Source: Xenorhabdus innexi (lineage in GTDB: Bacteria; Pseudomonadota; Gammaproteobacteria; Enterobacterales; Enterobacteriaceae). Taken from it: a DNA stretch of 64,000 nucleotides. The position numbers and the translations under genes were made by a program. This document shows positions 21,448 to 31,303 of this stretch, piece by piece (within the stretch, counting starts at the first letter, position 1; every line of letters starts with the position of its first letter). The notes below the pieces were generated by a model. The model was not told the DNA's origin. It did not search any database and worked only from the letters and a program-made list of their open reading frames with translations. Location of the stretch: positions 1-64,000 of the forward strand of contig NZ_NIBU01000017.1 in assembly GCF_002632485.1 (NCBI RefSeq). The letters are read 5' to 3'.

Positions 21448-21574
21448 TATACACTTCGTCTTTCAAGCTGCCTCTTTGTTGGCTACGCTCGCTCACCCCA
21501 GTCACATAGTGATCTATGCTCCCGGGGATTTACTCCCTTGCCGCCGCGACGCATCTTGAAATCCATTGTGTATA
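21448..21574 (-). repeat. ERIC element (full length)
   Basis: It is exactly 127 bp, from TATACACTTCGTCTTTCAAG to CCATTGTGTATA, the canonical ERIC size. It lies between mlaB and the mla terminator, so it is part of the mla mRNA 3' end. Confidence 0.93.
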
Positions 21575-21641
21575 TATCTGCCTTTCAGGTAACAGAGTTA
21601 TCAACAACGCTCTGAAATCTGTCAGGTACAGGATGAAAACA

Positions 21642-22013
21642 TTACATTTCTTCTGGTGAACGTCCTTTCTCAGGCGAATTATCAGCAAAGATACTTTGCA
21701 GACCATAGAGCGCAATCAGTATTTTCAGCCGCTCCCCTATGCCAGAAAATATCAGCGCCTTACCACTTTGCTGCCAGTCACCTTTTATGCGGACAAATAA
21801 GGCCATTCCCGTTGAATCCACATGTTCAAGGCCTGAGACGTCAATATTTTCAATTTGTGCCAGCAGACTGTCCTTTTGCTGCCAAAGAGGCAGCAAACTA
21901 TCGCGATCCAGTGTACCTTGCAAAAACAGGGTACTCCCTGCCTGTTTCCAGCTAAGTGGTATTCTGTCAGAGGATTGAATCATCTGCCGGTTTTTCATTT
22001 CACCATTTTCCAT
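21642..22013 (-). CDS. mlaB: MlaB, STAS-domain subunit of the Mla phospholipid transporter
   Basis: The product is 123 residues from the first ATG, against about 97 in E. coli. A STAS domain (about residues 19-105) contains LFLQGTLDRDSLLPLWQQ and VDSTGMALFVRI, the latter matching the conserved Ser/Thr motif of MlaB. MlaB binds MlaF and stabilises the MlaFEDB complex. The extra length is at both ends: about 15 residues before the domain (Met6 and Met11 are alternative starts) and a C-terminal tail, FADNSPEKGRSPEEM. Ribosome-binding signals do not decide the start. It is last in the operon, 15 bp after mlaC. Confidence 0.88.
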   Translation of the reverse strand: MENGEMKNRQMIQSSDRIPLSWKQAGSTLFLQGTLDRDSLLPLWQQKDSLLAQIENIDVSGLEHVDSTGMALFVRIKGDWQQSGKALIFSGIGERLKILIALYGLQSIFADNSPEKGRSPEEM

Positions 22014-22028
22014 ATCACTATTTCCGTA

Positions 22029-22658
22029 TCACTTGCGCTTTTCCAAAGTGATTGGAGCCTGTGCACTGATTTTCAGCTGTTCAGTCAAGCCATCGATACC
22101 TTTCTGACGCAGGATTTCCGACCACTCATTCTGCTTGGTAGTAATCATACTCACACCTTCAGCTATCATGTCGTAAGCCTGCCAATATCCGGTTTTACTG
22201 TTTTTACGCCACTGAAAATCCAGACGCACAGGAGGCTGACCGTTAGGGTCTGTGATAGTGACACGAATAGCGACAATATTTTTACCTTCTAACGGCTGCT
22301 CGGGAGCAATCTGATAATTCTGCCCGTGATACATTGCCAGAGCCTGACCGTAAGCCTGTGCCAGATAATCCTCAAATGCCTTAAAATAAGCGTCACGCTG
22401 TTCTGGTGTCGCCTGTTTATAGTAAGGCCCCAAAACCAGTGCGCCTGCATATTTTACCTGAACATAAGGTAATAGCTCCTGACGCACAATCTGGGGCAAT
22501 AATTCCGGATTTGCCCGAATCTGTGGCTGTTCGCTTTTCAGACGTGAGAAGGTTTTTTCTGCCGCGTCTTTCATCAAAGCATAAGGGTTAGTCTGATCAA
22601 CAGCACTGGCAAATGGTGCAATCACCAGTAAGGCAGCCATAAGTAATCGCTTAAACAT
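22029..22658 (-). CDS. mlaC: MlaC, periplasmic phospholipid-binding shuttle
   Basis: The product is 209 residues with a signal peptide ([19 protein letters not shown], about residues 1-19). The Tgt2/MlaC family motif region includes [57 protein letters not shown] and [15 protein letters not shown]. MlaC carries phospholipids between the outer-membrane MlaA-porin complex and MlaFEDB at the inner membrane, maintaining outer-membrane lipid asymmetry. It sits between mlaD and mlaB. Confidence 0.95.
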   Translation of the reverse strand: MFKRLLMAALLVIAPFASAVDQTNPYALMKDAAEKTFSRLKSEQPQIRANPELLPQIVRQELLPYVQVKYAGALVLGPYYKQATPEQRDAYFKAFEDYLAQAYGQALAMYHGQNYQIAPEQPLEGKNIVAIRVTITDPNGQPPVRLDFQWRKNSKTGYWQAYDMIAEGVSMITTKQNEWSEILRQKGIDGLTEQLKISAQAPITLEKRK

Positions 22659-22691
22659 AATTGCTATTTCTCCTAAACAGTGGATTGCGGG

Positions 22692-23204
22692 TTAGTGTAC
22701 CTGTGCGGAAGGCTCAGATGATTTCTGATGATCGCCACTTCCGCTTTTGTACAGGAACTGACCAATTAAGTCTTCAAGAACCATTGCAGGCTTGGTGTCC
22801 TCAACACGATCGCCATTTTTCAGCATGGTGATCCCCAAATCAGGATCATCAAACCCGACATTCAACGCAACATATTGTTCACCCAACAGGCCCGAAGTCC
22901 GGATAGAAAGCGAACTGGAATTCGGAATATTGTCGTACTGCGTAAAAATATTCAGTTCAACCTGTGGAGTATAAGTTTTCTTATCGAGCCAGATTTTCCC
23001 TACCCGACCAATGACCACTCCTCCGACTTTGACTGGAGAACGCTCTTTTAACCCGCCTATATTGTCAAATGCAGCAATGACATGATAAGTAGTCTGACTG
23101 CCCAAAGATCGGACATTAGCGACCTTCAGGCATAAAAAAATGATTGCGGCCAGTGCAATTAAGATAAAACTTCCAACCCAAATTTCATTTTTCTTGCTTT
23201 GCAT
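22692..23204 (-). CDS. mlaD: MlaD, MCE-domain subunit of the Mla phospholipid transporter
   Basis: The product is 170 residues from the ATG at 23202-23204, aligned with E. coli MQTKKNEIWVG. GGGAAC precedes it; a TTG five codons upstream would overlap that signal. One transmembrane helix (about residues 7-27) is followed by the MCE domain (about 39-118: AFDNIGGLKERSPVKVGGV, RTSGLLGEQYVALNVG), which forms a hexameric ring with a lipid channel. The C-terminal helix LEDLIGQFLY lines the pore. The tail is shorter than in E. coli (about 183 aa). It starts 4 bp before the mlaE stop. Confidence 0.95.
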   Translation of the reverse strand: MQSKKNEIWVGSFILIALAAIIFLCLKVANVRSLGSQTTYHVIAAFDNIGGLKERSPVKVGGVVIGRVGKIWLDKKTYTPQVELNIFTQYDNIPNSSSLSIRTSGLLGEQYVALNVGFDDPDLGITMLKNGDRVEDTKPAMVLEDLIGQFLYKSGSGDHQKSSEPSAQVH

Positions 23205-23208
23205 CGAA

Positions 23209-23997
23209 TTAGTTCCCAAACATCAGTGCCGTCAGCACAAAATCCAAACCCAATACTGCCAACGATGCATGAACCACTGTACGCGTCGTTGCCCTGCTGA
23301 TCCCTTCTGATGTCGGGACAGCATCATACCCATTAAACAGAGCGATCCATGTAACCGTGATAGCGAAAGCTAAACTCTTAATAAAACAGTTGAGTATATC
23401 TTTCTGCAATTCCACCGCTGATTGCATGGAAGACCAGAAAAAACCACCATCTATCCCTTTCCAGTCAACACCGACCATTGCTCCGCCCAGAATACCGACT
23501 GCCACAAAGATCAACGATAGCAAAGGCATACTGATAAAACCCGCCCAAAAACGCGGTGCAATTACCCTGCGCAACGGATCTACTGCCATCATTTCCAGAC
23601 TGGAAATCTGTTCTGTCGCTTTCATCAGGCCAATCTCTGCGGTCAGCGCAGAACCGGCACGACCGGCAAATAACAGTGCAGTCACTACCGGACCTAATTC
23701 CCGCAACAGCGATAAAGCCACCATCATGCCAAGGCTGCCTTCCGCACTGAAAGTCCTCAGCACCAAATAGCCCTGTAACGCCAGAACCATACCGATAAAC
23801 AAACCGGAAACCACTATAATCAGTAGTGACTGTACACCGATATTGTAAAGCTGCTGACGCAATAACAGCCACTGCTTAGCAGGCTCAGGCTTACCAATGA
23901 TTGCACTGAACAGCATAAAACCGGCCCGACCGAATGAAGCAACAACTTCAATCGCACGCCTGCCCAATGTTGTCAGCGCCCGTGTTAACATCGACAT
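23209..23997 (-). CDS. mlaE: MlaE, permease of the Mla phospholipid transporter
   Basis: The product is 262 residues (E. coli 260) with five or six hydrophobic segments. The MlaE/YrbE signature [20 protein letters not shown] lies near residues 93-112, and [17 protein letters not shown] is the coupling helix that touches MlaF. The C-terminus [20 protein letters not shown] is highly conserved. AGGATAATTGA before the ATG at 23995-23997 supports that start over the ATG two codons later. mlaF ends 4 bp upstream. Confidence 0.96.
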   Translation of the reverse strand: MSMLTRALTTLGRRAIEVVASFGRAGFMLFSAIIGKPEPAKQWLLLRQQLYNIGVQSLLIIVVSGLFIGMVLALQGYLVLRTFSAEGSLGMMVALSLLRELGPVVTALLFAGRAGSALTAEIGLMKATEQISSLEMMAVDPLRRVIAPRFWAGFISMPLLSLIFVAVGILGGAMVGVDWKGIDGGFFWSSMQSAVELQKDILNCFIKSLAFAITVTWIALFNGYDAVPTSEGISRATTRTVVHASLAVLGLDFVLTALMFGN

Positions 23998-24001
23998 TCA
24001 A

Positions 24002-24823
24002 TTATCCTAGTAACGATTTATTAGTTAATAACTCGGTTTTATAATCCCCCGCCGGGAAACGGAAAGGCACCGGCCCGTCAGCAATACCATCAAGAAACTG
24101 CCGTACCCGCTGATCCTGATTCATTCTCAGTTGTTCAGGTGTCCCTTCTGCAATAACTTTTTTTTCAGCCACAATATAAGCATAATCAGCAATGCTCAGT
24201 ACCTCAGGGACATCATGAGAAACCACAACACAGGTGACACCGAGCGCATGATTCAATTCATCGATCAACTTAACCAACACCCCCATCGTGATCGGGTCCT
24301 GACCAACAAATGGCTCATCAAACATGATTAAATCAGGGTCAAGCGCAATTGCCCTCGCCAGTGCCGCCCGCCTTGCCATACCTCCCGACAGCTCTGATGG
24401 CATCAGTTGAGCCGCGCCACGCAGCCCGACAGCTTCCAGTTTCATCATTACTGTAGTGTAAATTAACTCTTCGGGTAGATGAGTATGCTCACGCAAAGGA
24501 AAGGCAACATTGTCGAACACATTCAAATCCGTAAACAATGCGCCTGACTGAAATAACATGCTCATCTTCTTACGGACTTCATAAAGACGCTGGCGGGACA
24601 ATGCCGGAATATTATCGCCATCAAACCAGATTTCACCGCGCTCAGGATGAATCTGCCCGCCCATCAAGCGTAACAGAGTCGTTTTTCCAATGCCGGAAGG
24701 CCCCATGATGGCTGTTATTTTCCCTTTCGGAACGGTCAGATTGATATCAGAAAAGATCGGGCGTTGACCACGGGTGAAAGACATGCCGCAGATTTCAATG
24801 AGATTTTCTGTTCGTTGACTCAT
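24002..24823 (-). CDS. mlaF: MlaF, ATPase of the Mla phospholipid transporter
   Basis: The product is 273 residues (E. coli 269), an ABC ATPase. Walker A is GPSGIGKTTLL, the signature is LSGGMARRAALARAIA, Walker B is LIMFDEPFVGQDP and the switch His lies in VVSHDVPEV. The C-terminal extension (RQFLDGIADGPVPFRFPAGD and beyond) is the MlaF-specific tail that contacts MlaB. It is first in mlaFEDCB and divergent from yrbG, with about 227 bp between. Confidence 0.97.
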   Translation of the reverse strand: MSQRTENLIEICGMSFTRGQRPIFSDINLTVPKGKITAIMGPSGIGKTTLLRLMGGQIHPERGEIWFDGDNIPALSRQRLYEVRKKMSMLFQSGALFTDLNVFDNVAFPLREHTHLPEELIYTTVMMKLEAVGLRGAAQLMPSELSGGMARRAALARAIALDPDLIMFDEPFVGQDPITMGVLVKLIDELNHALGVTCVVVSHDVPEVLSIADYAYIVAEKKVIAEGTPEQLRMNQDQRVRQFLDGIADGPVPFRFPAGDYKTELLTNKSLLG

Positions 24824-25050
24824 TATTGATAGCCCTTAATCGTTGATAAACGGATTTCTTGCTGTTTCTTAATAATCAGTAATGCATACTACAAAAAATT
24901 TTTCCAATTTGCGTCAGCAAAGTGATAGCAAATTTTACTTTTTACCTTTCGGCCTTCAGAATATATAAATCTGACTCAACAAATATTTTTGTTTAAAAAT
25001 CAACCGACGCTGTCATTGTGCTCAAATGAATTTTCTTTAAGGAACACAAC

Positions 25051-26019
25051 ATGTTTCTGACTATTTTACTGCTCATTACCGGGTTGATTTTACTGGTGTA
25101 TGGTTCTGACAGATTAGTATATGGTGCTGCGATATTTGCCCGTACATTAAAAGTCCCTTCTTTTATTATCGGTCTGGTAATTATGGGCATCGGCACTTCT
25201 CTGCCGGAACTGATGATTTCTGTAACCGCGAGTCTGAATGGATTACCAGACATGGCGGTAGGTAACGCAATCGGTTCCAATATCACGAATCTGCTACTGA
25301 TTACCGGCGCGGTGGCACTGATCCGCCCAATCACAGTACAATCGGAAATTCTGCGGCGGGAATTACCCCTAATGTTGCTAATCATGGCATTTGTTGGTTA
25401 TCTGCTGTCTGATAACTATCTGAGTCGTCTGGATGGGATTTTTCTATTACTAACTGCCCTGTTTTTTATATCAATAATGATAAAAATGACAGCCAGTACC
25501 CAATCTGATGATGTCGACAGTTATACACAGGAAAGAGATGCAGAACTGCCCACCGAAGGTAATAACGGTATCGCGCTGCTTTGGGTTGTACTGGGTCTGC
25601 TTCTCCTACCGATATCCACCAGAATGGTCATTGATAATGCTTCCGTCATTGCACGAATTTACGGTGTCAGCGATCTGGTAATCGGGTTAACGATACTGGC
25701 GGTGGGGACAAGCCTGCCAGAACTGGCTACATCTATTGCCGCAGCCATTAAAGGTGAGAATGATATGGCAATGGGCAATATTATTGGCTCTAATATTTTC
25801 AACATTACCCTTGTATTAGGTATTTCCGGCGTATTTTCACCCAGCGTTATTTCATCCTATGCCTTTTCCCGGGATTTTTGGATCATGATGGCAGCAAGTG
25901 TACTATTCACGGTATTCTGTGTGAGAAGAAAACATCGGTTTAATCGGTTGAGCGGTGCACTATTACTCAGCTGTTTTATCGCGTATTTTATTACGCTTTT
26001 TGTGATGCAGGGTGATTAA
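25051..26019 (+). CDS. yrbG: YrbG, inner-membrane Ca2+/Na+:H+ antiporter family protein
   Basis: The product is 322 residues (E. coli about 325), with ten or so transmembrane helices in two inverted repeats. Each repeat has the CaCA signature: GIGTSLPELMISVTAS with GNAIGSNITNLLLI in the first, and AVGTSLPELATSIAAA with GNIIGSNIFNITLVLG in the second. The acidic residues of the PEL motifs are expected cation ligands. The physiological substrate in enterobacteria is not established. AAGGA precedes the start. It heads the yrbG-kdsD-kdsC-lptCAB row, as in E. coli. Confidence 0.93.
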   Translation: MFLTILLLITGLILLVYGSDRLVYGAAIFARTLKVPSFIIGLVIMGIGTSLPELMISVTASLNGLPDMAVGNAIGSNITNLLLITGAVALIRPITVQSEILRRELPLMLLIMAFVGYLLSDNYLSRLDGIFLLLTALFFISIMIKMTASTQSDDVDSYTQERDAELPTEGNNGIALLWVVLGLLLLPISTRMVIDNASVIARIYGVSDLVIGLTILAVGTSLPELATSIAAAIKGENDMAMGNIIGSNIFNITLVLGISGVFSPSVISSYAFSRDFWIMMAASVLFTVFCVRRKHRFNRLSGALLLSCFIAYFITLFVMQGD

Positions 26020-26121
26020 TATCCGGTGATGAATGTTTGGTGAACGTTATTTGATGATCAGTATTTGATAGTTAATGTACTGAGTAATTACCGGTTGTAA
26101 TGGGAATAAGTGGGAGTAGAA

Positions 26122-27090
26122 ATGCCTAAGATCGATTTTCAGCAAGCAGGTAAAAGAGTATTACATCTCGAACTCGAAGGATTAGCGGAATTAGAGCAAT
26201 ACATCAATGATGATTTCAGCAGAGCCTGCGAACTCATGTTTAGTTGTGAAGGTAAAGTCATTGTAATGGGGATGGGGAAATCCGGCCATATCGGACGGAA
26301 AATCGCGGCAACCTTTGCCAGCACCGGAACACCTTCATTCTTTGTCCATCCCGGCGAAGCCAGTCATGGTGATCTGGGTATGGTGACACCAAAAGATATC
26401 GTACTGGCTATCTCCAACTCAGGCGAATCTAATGAAATCCTCGCACTTATTCCGGTACTCAAGCGGCAAAAAGTTGCTCTTATTTGTATGACAAATAACT
26501 GCAACAGTAATATGGGCAAAGCCGCTGATGTGCATCTGTGCATCAAAACCCCGCAGGAAGCCTGCCCGCTGGGGTTAGCTCCTACCACCAGCACAACAGC
26601 AACACTTGTTATGGGTGATGCACTGGCTATTGCCCTGCTGGAAGCCCGTGGTTTTACTCCCGAAGATTTTGCACTTTCTCATCCAGGCGGTGCACTCGGG
26701 CGTAAATTGCTGTTGCTGACCAGTGAATTAATGACTACCGGAGACGATATTCCCCGCGTTCCCCGCACAGCCAGCCTGCGTGAAGGGCTGATAGAAATCA
26801 CCCGGAAAAAACTGGGTATGACGGTTATTTGCGGTGATGATATGCAGATCGACGGTATTTTCACTGACGGGGATCTGCGCCGGGTGTTTGATATGGGGAT
26901 TGATTTGAATAATGCCAGAATTTCTGACGTGATGACGACGGGCGGGATTCGTATCAAGCCTAATACTCTGGCCGTTGATGCTCTGAATCTGATGCAATCA
27001 CGCCATATCACCTCCCTGCTGGTCACAGAAGGTGACACACTACTCGGCGTATTACATATGCACGATCTGTTACAGGCTGGCGTTGTATAA
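26122..27090 (+). CDS. kdsD: KdsD, D-arabinose 5-phosphate isomerase
   Basis: The product is 322 residues from the ATG at 26122, with GGGAG five bases before it; a GTG at 26110 overlaps that signal. KdsD converts ribulose 5-phosphate to arabinose 5-phosphate, the precursor of KDO. An N-terminal SIS domain (about residues 35-175) has MGMGKSGHIGRKIAATFAST and SNSGESNEI. Two C-terminal CBS domains follow (about 205-320). ALSHPGGALGRKLL and FTDGDLRRVFDMG are conserved. It is followed by kdsC, the last step of free KDO synthesis. Confidence 0.96.
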   Translation: MPKIDFQQAGKRVLHLELEGLAELEQYINDDFSRACELMFSCEGKVIVMGMGKSGHIGRKIAATFASTGTPSFFVHPGEASHGDLGMVTPKDIVLAISNSGESNEILALIPVLKRQKVALICMTNNCNSNMGKAADVHLCIKTPQEACPLGLAPTTSTTATLVMGDALAIALLEARGFTPEDFALSHPGGALGRKLLLLTSELMTTGDDIPRVPRTASLREGLIEITRKKLGMTVICGDDMQIDGIFTDGDLRRVFDMGIDLNNARISDVMTTGGIRIKPNTLAVDALNLMQSRHITSLLVTEGDTLLGVLHMHDLLQAGVV

Positions 27091-27160
27091 AAACCGTCAT
27101 ATAAATCTAACAGACCTGTAATCCGGGTCTGTCGCAGACTATGAATAGAGAAATGTCTAA

Positions 27161-27724
27161 ATGAATCAAAGCACCTATCTGGATACCTGTTATGGCCCGG
27201 TTAATGCAACAGTTATCGAAAAAGCCAGTAAAATACGTCTGTTGATCTGTGATGTTGATGGTGTGATGTCAGATGGCCTGATATACATGGGTAATCAGGG
27301 TGAAGAACTGAAAGCCTTTAATGTACGTGATGGTTACGGCATTCGCTGTTTAATCACTTCCGGCATCGAAGTTGCCATTATTACCGGCCGTCAGGCTAAA
27401 CTGCTGGAAGATCGTGCAAAAACTCTTGGTATTACACATCTTTACCAAGGTCAGAACGATAAGGTTTTGGCGTATCAGGAACTGTTGGATAAACTAGCGC
27501 TTCAGCCTGAACAGGTTGCCTATATCGGCGATGACCTTATTGATTGGCCCGTAATGGCGAAAGTCGGCTTATCTGTTGCCGTAGCAGATGCCCACCCGCT
27601 ACTGCTGCCCAGAGCGGATTATGTAACTCGGATTGCCGGTGGTCGTGGTGCAGTCAGAGAACTTTGTGATTTGGTGCTTTTTGCTCAGAACAAGCTGGAA
27701 GATGCCAAAGGTTTATCCATATAA
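27161..27724 (+). CDS. kdsC: KdsC, 3-deoxy-D-manno-octulosonate 8-phosphate phosphatase
   Basis: The product is 187 residues (E. coli 188), a HAD-superfamily C0-type tetrameric phosphatase. Motif I is LLICDVDGVMSDG (nucleophile Asp near residue 34), motif II is AIITGRQAKL, and motif III/IV is VAYIGDDLIDWPVM. The C-terminal tail GRGAVRELCDLVL reaches the neighbouring active site. It releases KDO from KDO-8-phosphate for lipid A-core assembly. lptC follows 19 bp later. Confidence 0.96.
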   Translation: MNQSTYLDTCYGPVNATVIEKASKIRLLICDVDGVMSDGLIYMGNQGEELKAFNVRDGYGIRCLITSGIEVAIITGRQAKLLEDRAKTLGITHLYQGQNDKVLAYQELLDKLALQPEQVAYIGDDLIDWPVMAKVGLSVAVADAHPLLLPRADYVTRIAGGRGAVRELCDLVLFAQNKLEDAKGLSI

Positions 27725-27743
27725 AACATGAACTGAAAAAAGA

Positions 27744-28337
27744 ATGAGCAGAACTCAATCCTGGCTGATCGCAATACTGACTTTAATCGTGCTTGCATTG
27801 ATTGGCTGGAATTTATCCAATTCAAATGAAGACACCTCATCACCTGTTTTGGATGAGGGTTATCCTACCTACCAAACACAGGAAGCCACTACCTTTGTTT
27901 ATGATCCGGAGGGTAAACTGGTTTATAAGCTGGAGGCAGATGATGTTAAGAATTATACAGAAACAAAGCTGACCTGGTTTACCAAGCCGGTATTAACAAC
28001 TTTTGATGCTAACAGTCAACCCACACCACCACCGGAAACATGGACAGTACAAGCCAATAAAGCAAAACTTACCCATGATAATATGCTCTACTTATATGGC
28101 GATGTTCAGGTAGATAGCCTGAACGATGCATCACAGCTTAAACGTATCACAACAGAAAACGCGACCGTCAATCTTGTGACTCAGGACGTGGCATCCGATG
28201 ATAAAGTCACATTAGAAGGTGTCGGTCTGAAATCTGTTGGTATGAAAATGCGCGGCAATCTGCGAGATAAAACTGCCGAATTGATTGACAAGGTGACAAC
28301 TCAATATGAGATTCCACATGAAGAACCTAATCCGTAA
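27744..28337 (+). CDS. lptC: LptC, inner-membrane LPS transport bridge protein
   Basis: The product is 197 residues (E. coli 191). One N-terminal transmembrane helix (about residues 7-24) precedes a periplasmic beta-jellyroll. PTYQTQEATTFVYDPEGKL and KLTHDNMLYLYGDVQVDSL match the family. LptC takes LPS from LptB2FG and hands it to LptA. Its end overlaps lptA by 32 bp, as in E. coli, suggesting coupled translation. Confidence 0.95.
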   Translation: MSRTQSWLIAILTLIVLALIGWNLSNSNEDTSSPVLDEGYPTYQTQEATTFVYDPEGKLVYKLEADDVKNYTETKLTWFTKPVLTTFDANSQPTPPPETWTVQANKAKLTHDNMLYLYGDVQVDSLNDASQLKRITTENATVNLVTQDVASDDKVTLEGVGLKSVGMKMRGNLRDKTAELIDKVTTQYEIPHEEPNP

Positions 28338-28881
28338 TACCTTTATTGCCAGTACGCTGGTTGCAGTCAGCCTGCCTGCACTGGCACTGAAAGATGATAC
28401 CAAAAAGCCCATTACCATTGATTCCGCCAGACAATCACTGGATCTGACCGGGAACATTGCCACATTTACGGATAATGTTATTGTAAAGCAGGGTTCAATT
28501 GATATTCATGCTGATAAGGTTGTTGTCACCCGTCCTGACGGAGATTCAAAAAAAACGGTTATTGAAGCCTATGGTAATCCGGCAACATTTTATCAATTGC
28601 AGGATGATGGAAAACCTATCAAAGGCCATGCCTCGAAGATGCGCTACGAAATGGATAATGAGCTGATTACGCTAACAGGTGATGCTTACCTTGAACAGCT
28701 CGACAGTAATATTAAAGGCGATAAAATCACCTATTTAGTGCCGACACAGCAAATGGAAGCCTTTAGCGATAAAGGTAAGCATGTTACCACCGTCCTGTTG
28801 CCTTCTCAGTTACAGGAAAAAGGCCCAGGTGTTAACAATACCGGTGCTAACAGCACTGAAGTTCAGAAAAAGAGTAAATAA
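28306..28881 (+). CDS. lptA: LptA, periplasmic LPS transport protein
   Basis: The product is 191 residues (E. coli 185). The signal peptide covers about residues 1-27 (ending SLPALA). The mature OstA-type jellyroll has SLDLTGNIATFTDNVIVKQG, KVVVTRPDGD, YGNPATFYQLQDDGKPIKGH and LEQLDSNIKGDKITYLV. LptA polymerises into the bridge carrying LPS from LptC to LptD. I kept the first ATG (28306) because AAGGTG lies about 10 nt before it and the overlap with lptC then matches E. coli; the ATG at 28318 is an alternative. Confidence 0.95.
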   Translation: MRFHMKNLIRNTFIASTLVAVSLPALALKDDTKKPITIDSARQSLDLTGNIATFTDNVIVKQGSIDIHADKVVVTRPDGDSKKTVIEAYGNPATFYQLQDDGKPIKGHASKMRYEMDNELITLTGDAYLEQLDSNIKGDKITYLVPTQQMEAFSDKGKHVTTVLLPSQLQEKGPGVNNTGANSTEVQKKSK

Positions 28882-28887
28882 CGACGT

Positions 28888-29613
28888 ATGGCAATATTAA
28901 ACGCAGACAATCTGGCAAAGTCCTATAAAGGCCGTAAGGTTGTTGAGGATGTCAGCCTGAAAGTCAAATCAGGTGAAATTGTGGGCCTGCTTGGGCCGAA
29001 TGGTGCAGGTAAAACTACAACTTTCTATATGGTCGTTGGTATCGTGCCACGTGATGCAGGTACAATTACCATTGATCACGAAGATATCAGCCTGCTACCT
29101 CTGCATGAACGTGCCCGCCGGGGCATCGGCTACTTACCTCAGGAAGCTTCCATCTTCCGGCGGCTGAGCGTATACGATAACTTAATGGCTGTTCTTGAAA
29201 TCCGTAAGGATATCAATCAGCAACAACGTAAAGAGCGCGCTGAAGAGCTGATGGAAGAGTTTCATATTTCCCATTTGCGTAACAATCTTGGTCAATCATT
29301 ATCCGGTGGTGAACGTCGCCGCGTGGAAATCGCCCGTGCTCTGGCAGCAAACCCTAAATTTATTCTGCTGGATGAACCTTTTGCAGGTGTTGACCCAATT
29401 TCCGTCCTTGATATTAAAAAGATCATTCAGCATCTGCGGGATTACGGTCTGGGTGTCCTGATTACTGACCATAATGTTCGTGAAACACTGGATGTTTGTG
29501 AGCGCGCTTATATTGTCAGTCAGGGGCATCTGATTGCTCACGGCACACCAGAAGACATCCTTAACAATGAACAGGTTAAACGCGTTTATCTGGGTGAAGG
29601 CTTCCGTCTTTAA
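28888..29613 (+). CDS. lptB: LptB, ATPase of the LPS export ABC transporter
   Basis: The product is 241 residues, as in E. coli. Walker A is [13 protein letters not shown], the signature is [15 protein letters not shown], Walker B is [13 protein letters not shown] and the switch His is in [10 protein letters not shown]. It powers extraction of LPS from the inner membrane with LptFG (encoded elsewhere). It follows lptA by 6 bp. An ERIC element separates it from rpoN. Confidence 0.97.
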   Translation: MAILNADNLAKSYKGRKVVEDVSLKVKSGEIVGLLGPNGAGKTTTFYMVVGIVPRDAGTITIDHEDISLLPLHERARRGIGYLPQEASIFRRLSVYDNLMAVLEIRKDINQQQRKERAEELMEEFHISHLRNNLGQSLSGGERRRVEIARALAANPKFILLDEPFAGVDPISVLDIKKIIQHLRDYGLGVLITDHNVRETLDVCERAYIVSQGHLIAHGTPEDILNNEQVKRVYLGEGFRL

Positions 29614-29690
29614 GACTGATTGTCAGTTAAAATTCAGGAAAATAAGCAGTTTAAGAAAAATAGTAGTTAAATAGCAGTTCAAGGGCACTA

Positions 29691-29816
29691 ATACCCAATG
29701 GATTTCAAGATGCATCGTGGCGGCAAGGGAGTAAATCCCCAAGAGCATAGATAACTATGTAATTGGGGTAAACGAGCGCAGCCAACAAAAAGGCGGCTTG
29801 AAAGACGAAGGGGGAT
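29691..29816 (+). repeat. ERIC element (full length)
   Basis: About 126 bp, from ATACCCAATGGATTTCAAG to AAGACGAAGGGGGATT. It sits in the 229-bp lptB-rpoN gap, ending about 26 bp before the rpoN start codon, so it forms part of the rpoN leader. Confidence 0.9.
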
Positions 29817-29842
29817 TCAGTTCAGGAGGAAGTGAAAACGCT

Positions 29843-31282
29843 ATGAAGCAAAGTTTGCAACTCAAACTCAGTCAACAATTGACGATGACGCCACAACTTC
29901 AGCAGGCAATCCGTTTGTTGCAACTTTCTACACTTGAACTTCAGCAGGAGATCCAACAGGCTTTGGAAACAAACCCCCTGCTTGAACAGGAAGAGACACT
30001 TCAGGAAATTGATACTCAGGATTATTCTGATACCGAAACAGCGGTTATGGATACCCGCGAAGCCCTTGAACAAAAAAATATGCCTGAGGAATTACCCCTC
30101 GATACCAGTTGGGATGAAATTTACAGCGCAGGCCCATCTTCGGGAATCCGAAATGACTACAGTGCGGATGATTTTCCCGTTTATCAGGGGGAAACCACCC
30201 AGACACTGCAAGACTATCTGACGTGGCAGGCTGCGCTGACCCCCTTTACTGAAACCGATGCAGCCATTGCCACCTCAATCATTGATGCTATTGACGAAAC
30301 CGGCTACCTGACCGCTTCTGTCGAAGATATTCTTATCAGCATCGGCAATGATGAGCTGATGCCGGAAGAAATCGAAGCCGTACTCAAACGTATACAACAT
30401 TTTGACCCTATCGGGGTCGCAGCTCGTGATTTGCGGGAATGCCTGCTAATCCAGCTTTCGTTGTTGCCGATAGAAACGCCCTACCTGAACGAAGCAAAAC
30501 TGGTTACTAACAAATATCTTGAACTGTTGGGCAACCGGGACTTCCGAAATTTATTGCGCCAGAGCAAATTAAAAGAAAGCGCACTGAAAGAAGCCATTGC
30601 TATCATACAGTCACTGGAGCCACGACCCGGCTTGATGGTAAATACCGGTGAATCCGAATACGTGATCCCCGATGTACTCGTTCAGAAAGAAAATGAACGC
30701 TGGCAGGTCAGGCTGAATACAGATAGCATTCCCCGTCTGTGCATTAACCAGCATTATGCGGCACTGGGGCAGCGATCTCAGAGCGAGGATGACAGCCTGT
30801 TTATCCGCAATAATCTACAGGAAGCCAAGTGGCTGATAAAAAGTCTTGAGAGCCGCAATGAGACATTACTAAAAGTCAGTAACTGCATTGTGGAGTGGCA
30901 ACAGGATTTCTTTGAGCATGGCGCAGAGTACATGAAACCACTGGTACTGGCAGATATTGCCTATCAGGTTGATATGCATGAATCTACCATTTCCCGTGTG
31001 ACAACTCAGAAATATTTGCATAGCCCTCGGGGAATTTTTGAATTGAAATATTTTTTCTCCAGTCACGTTAATACTGATAGCGGAGGCGAAGCCTCTTCTA
31101 CAGCAATACGGGCACTGGTGAAAAAACTGGTCGCGGCAGAAAACCCGGCCAAACCACTGAGTGACAGTAAACTGACCAGCCTGCTTACCGAACAGGGTAT
31201 TCAGGTGGCACGTCGGACTGTCGCCAAGTACAGAGAGTCGTTATCCATCCCGCCTTCGAACCAGCGCAAAAAACTGGTTTGA
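29843..31282 (+). CDS. rpoN: RpoN, sigma-54 factor
   Basis: The product is 479 residues (E. coli 477), starting [27 protein letters not shown]. This is region I, which contacts bacterial enhancer-binding proteins and holds the complex closed. An acidic region II follows (about 50-110), then the core-binding domain. The C-terminus carries the helix-turn-helix and the invariant RpoN box [10 protein letters not shown], which reads the -24 element. Frame continues upstream into the ERIC element without homology, so I set the start at the ATG at 29843; AGGAGG lies at 29824-29829, a rather long spacing. It heads the rpoN-hpf-ptsN-rapZ-npr set. Confidence 0.97.
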   Translation: MKQSLQLKLSQQLTMTPQLQQAIRLLQLSTLELQQEIQQALETNPLLEQEETLQEIDTQDYSDTETAVMDTREALEQKNMPEELPLDTSWDEIYSAGPSSGIRNDYSADDFPVYQGETTQTLQDYLTWQAALTPFTETDAAIATSIIDAIDETGYLTASVEDILISIGNDELMPEEIEAVLKRIQHFDPIGVAARDLRECLLIQLSLLPIETPYLNEAKLVTNKYLELLGNRDFRNLLRQSKLKESALKEAIAIIQSLEPRPGLMVNTGESEYVIPDVLVQKENERWQVRLNTDSIPRLCINQHYAALGQRSQSEDDSLFIRNNLQEAKWLIKSLESRNETLLKVSNCIVEWQQDFFEHGAEYMKPLVLADIAYQVDMHESTISRVTTQKYLHSPRGIFELKYFFSSHVNTDSGGEASSTAIRALVKKLVAAENPAKPLSDSKLTSLLTEQGIQVARRTVAKYRESLSIPPSNQRKKLV

Positions 31283-31303
31283 ACAATAATGGAGAAGCAC
31301 ACT

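Noticed and set aside
21367-21615. 82-codon + strand frame in the mlaB-ibaG gap
   Set aside because: It is composed of the mla terminator and an ERIC copy.
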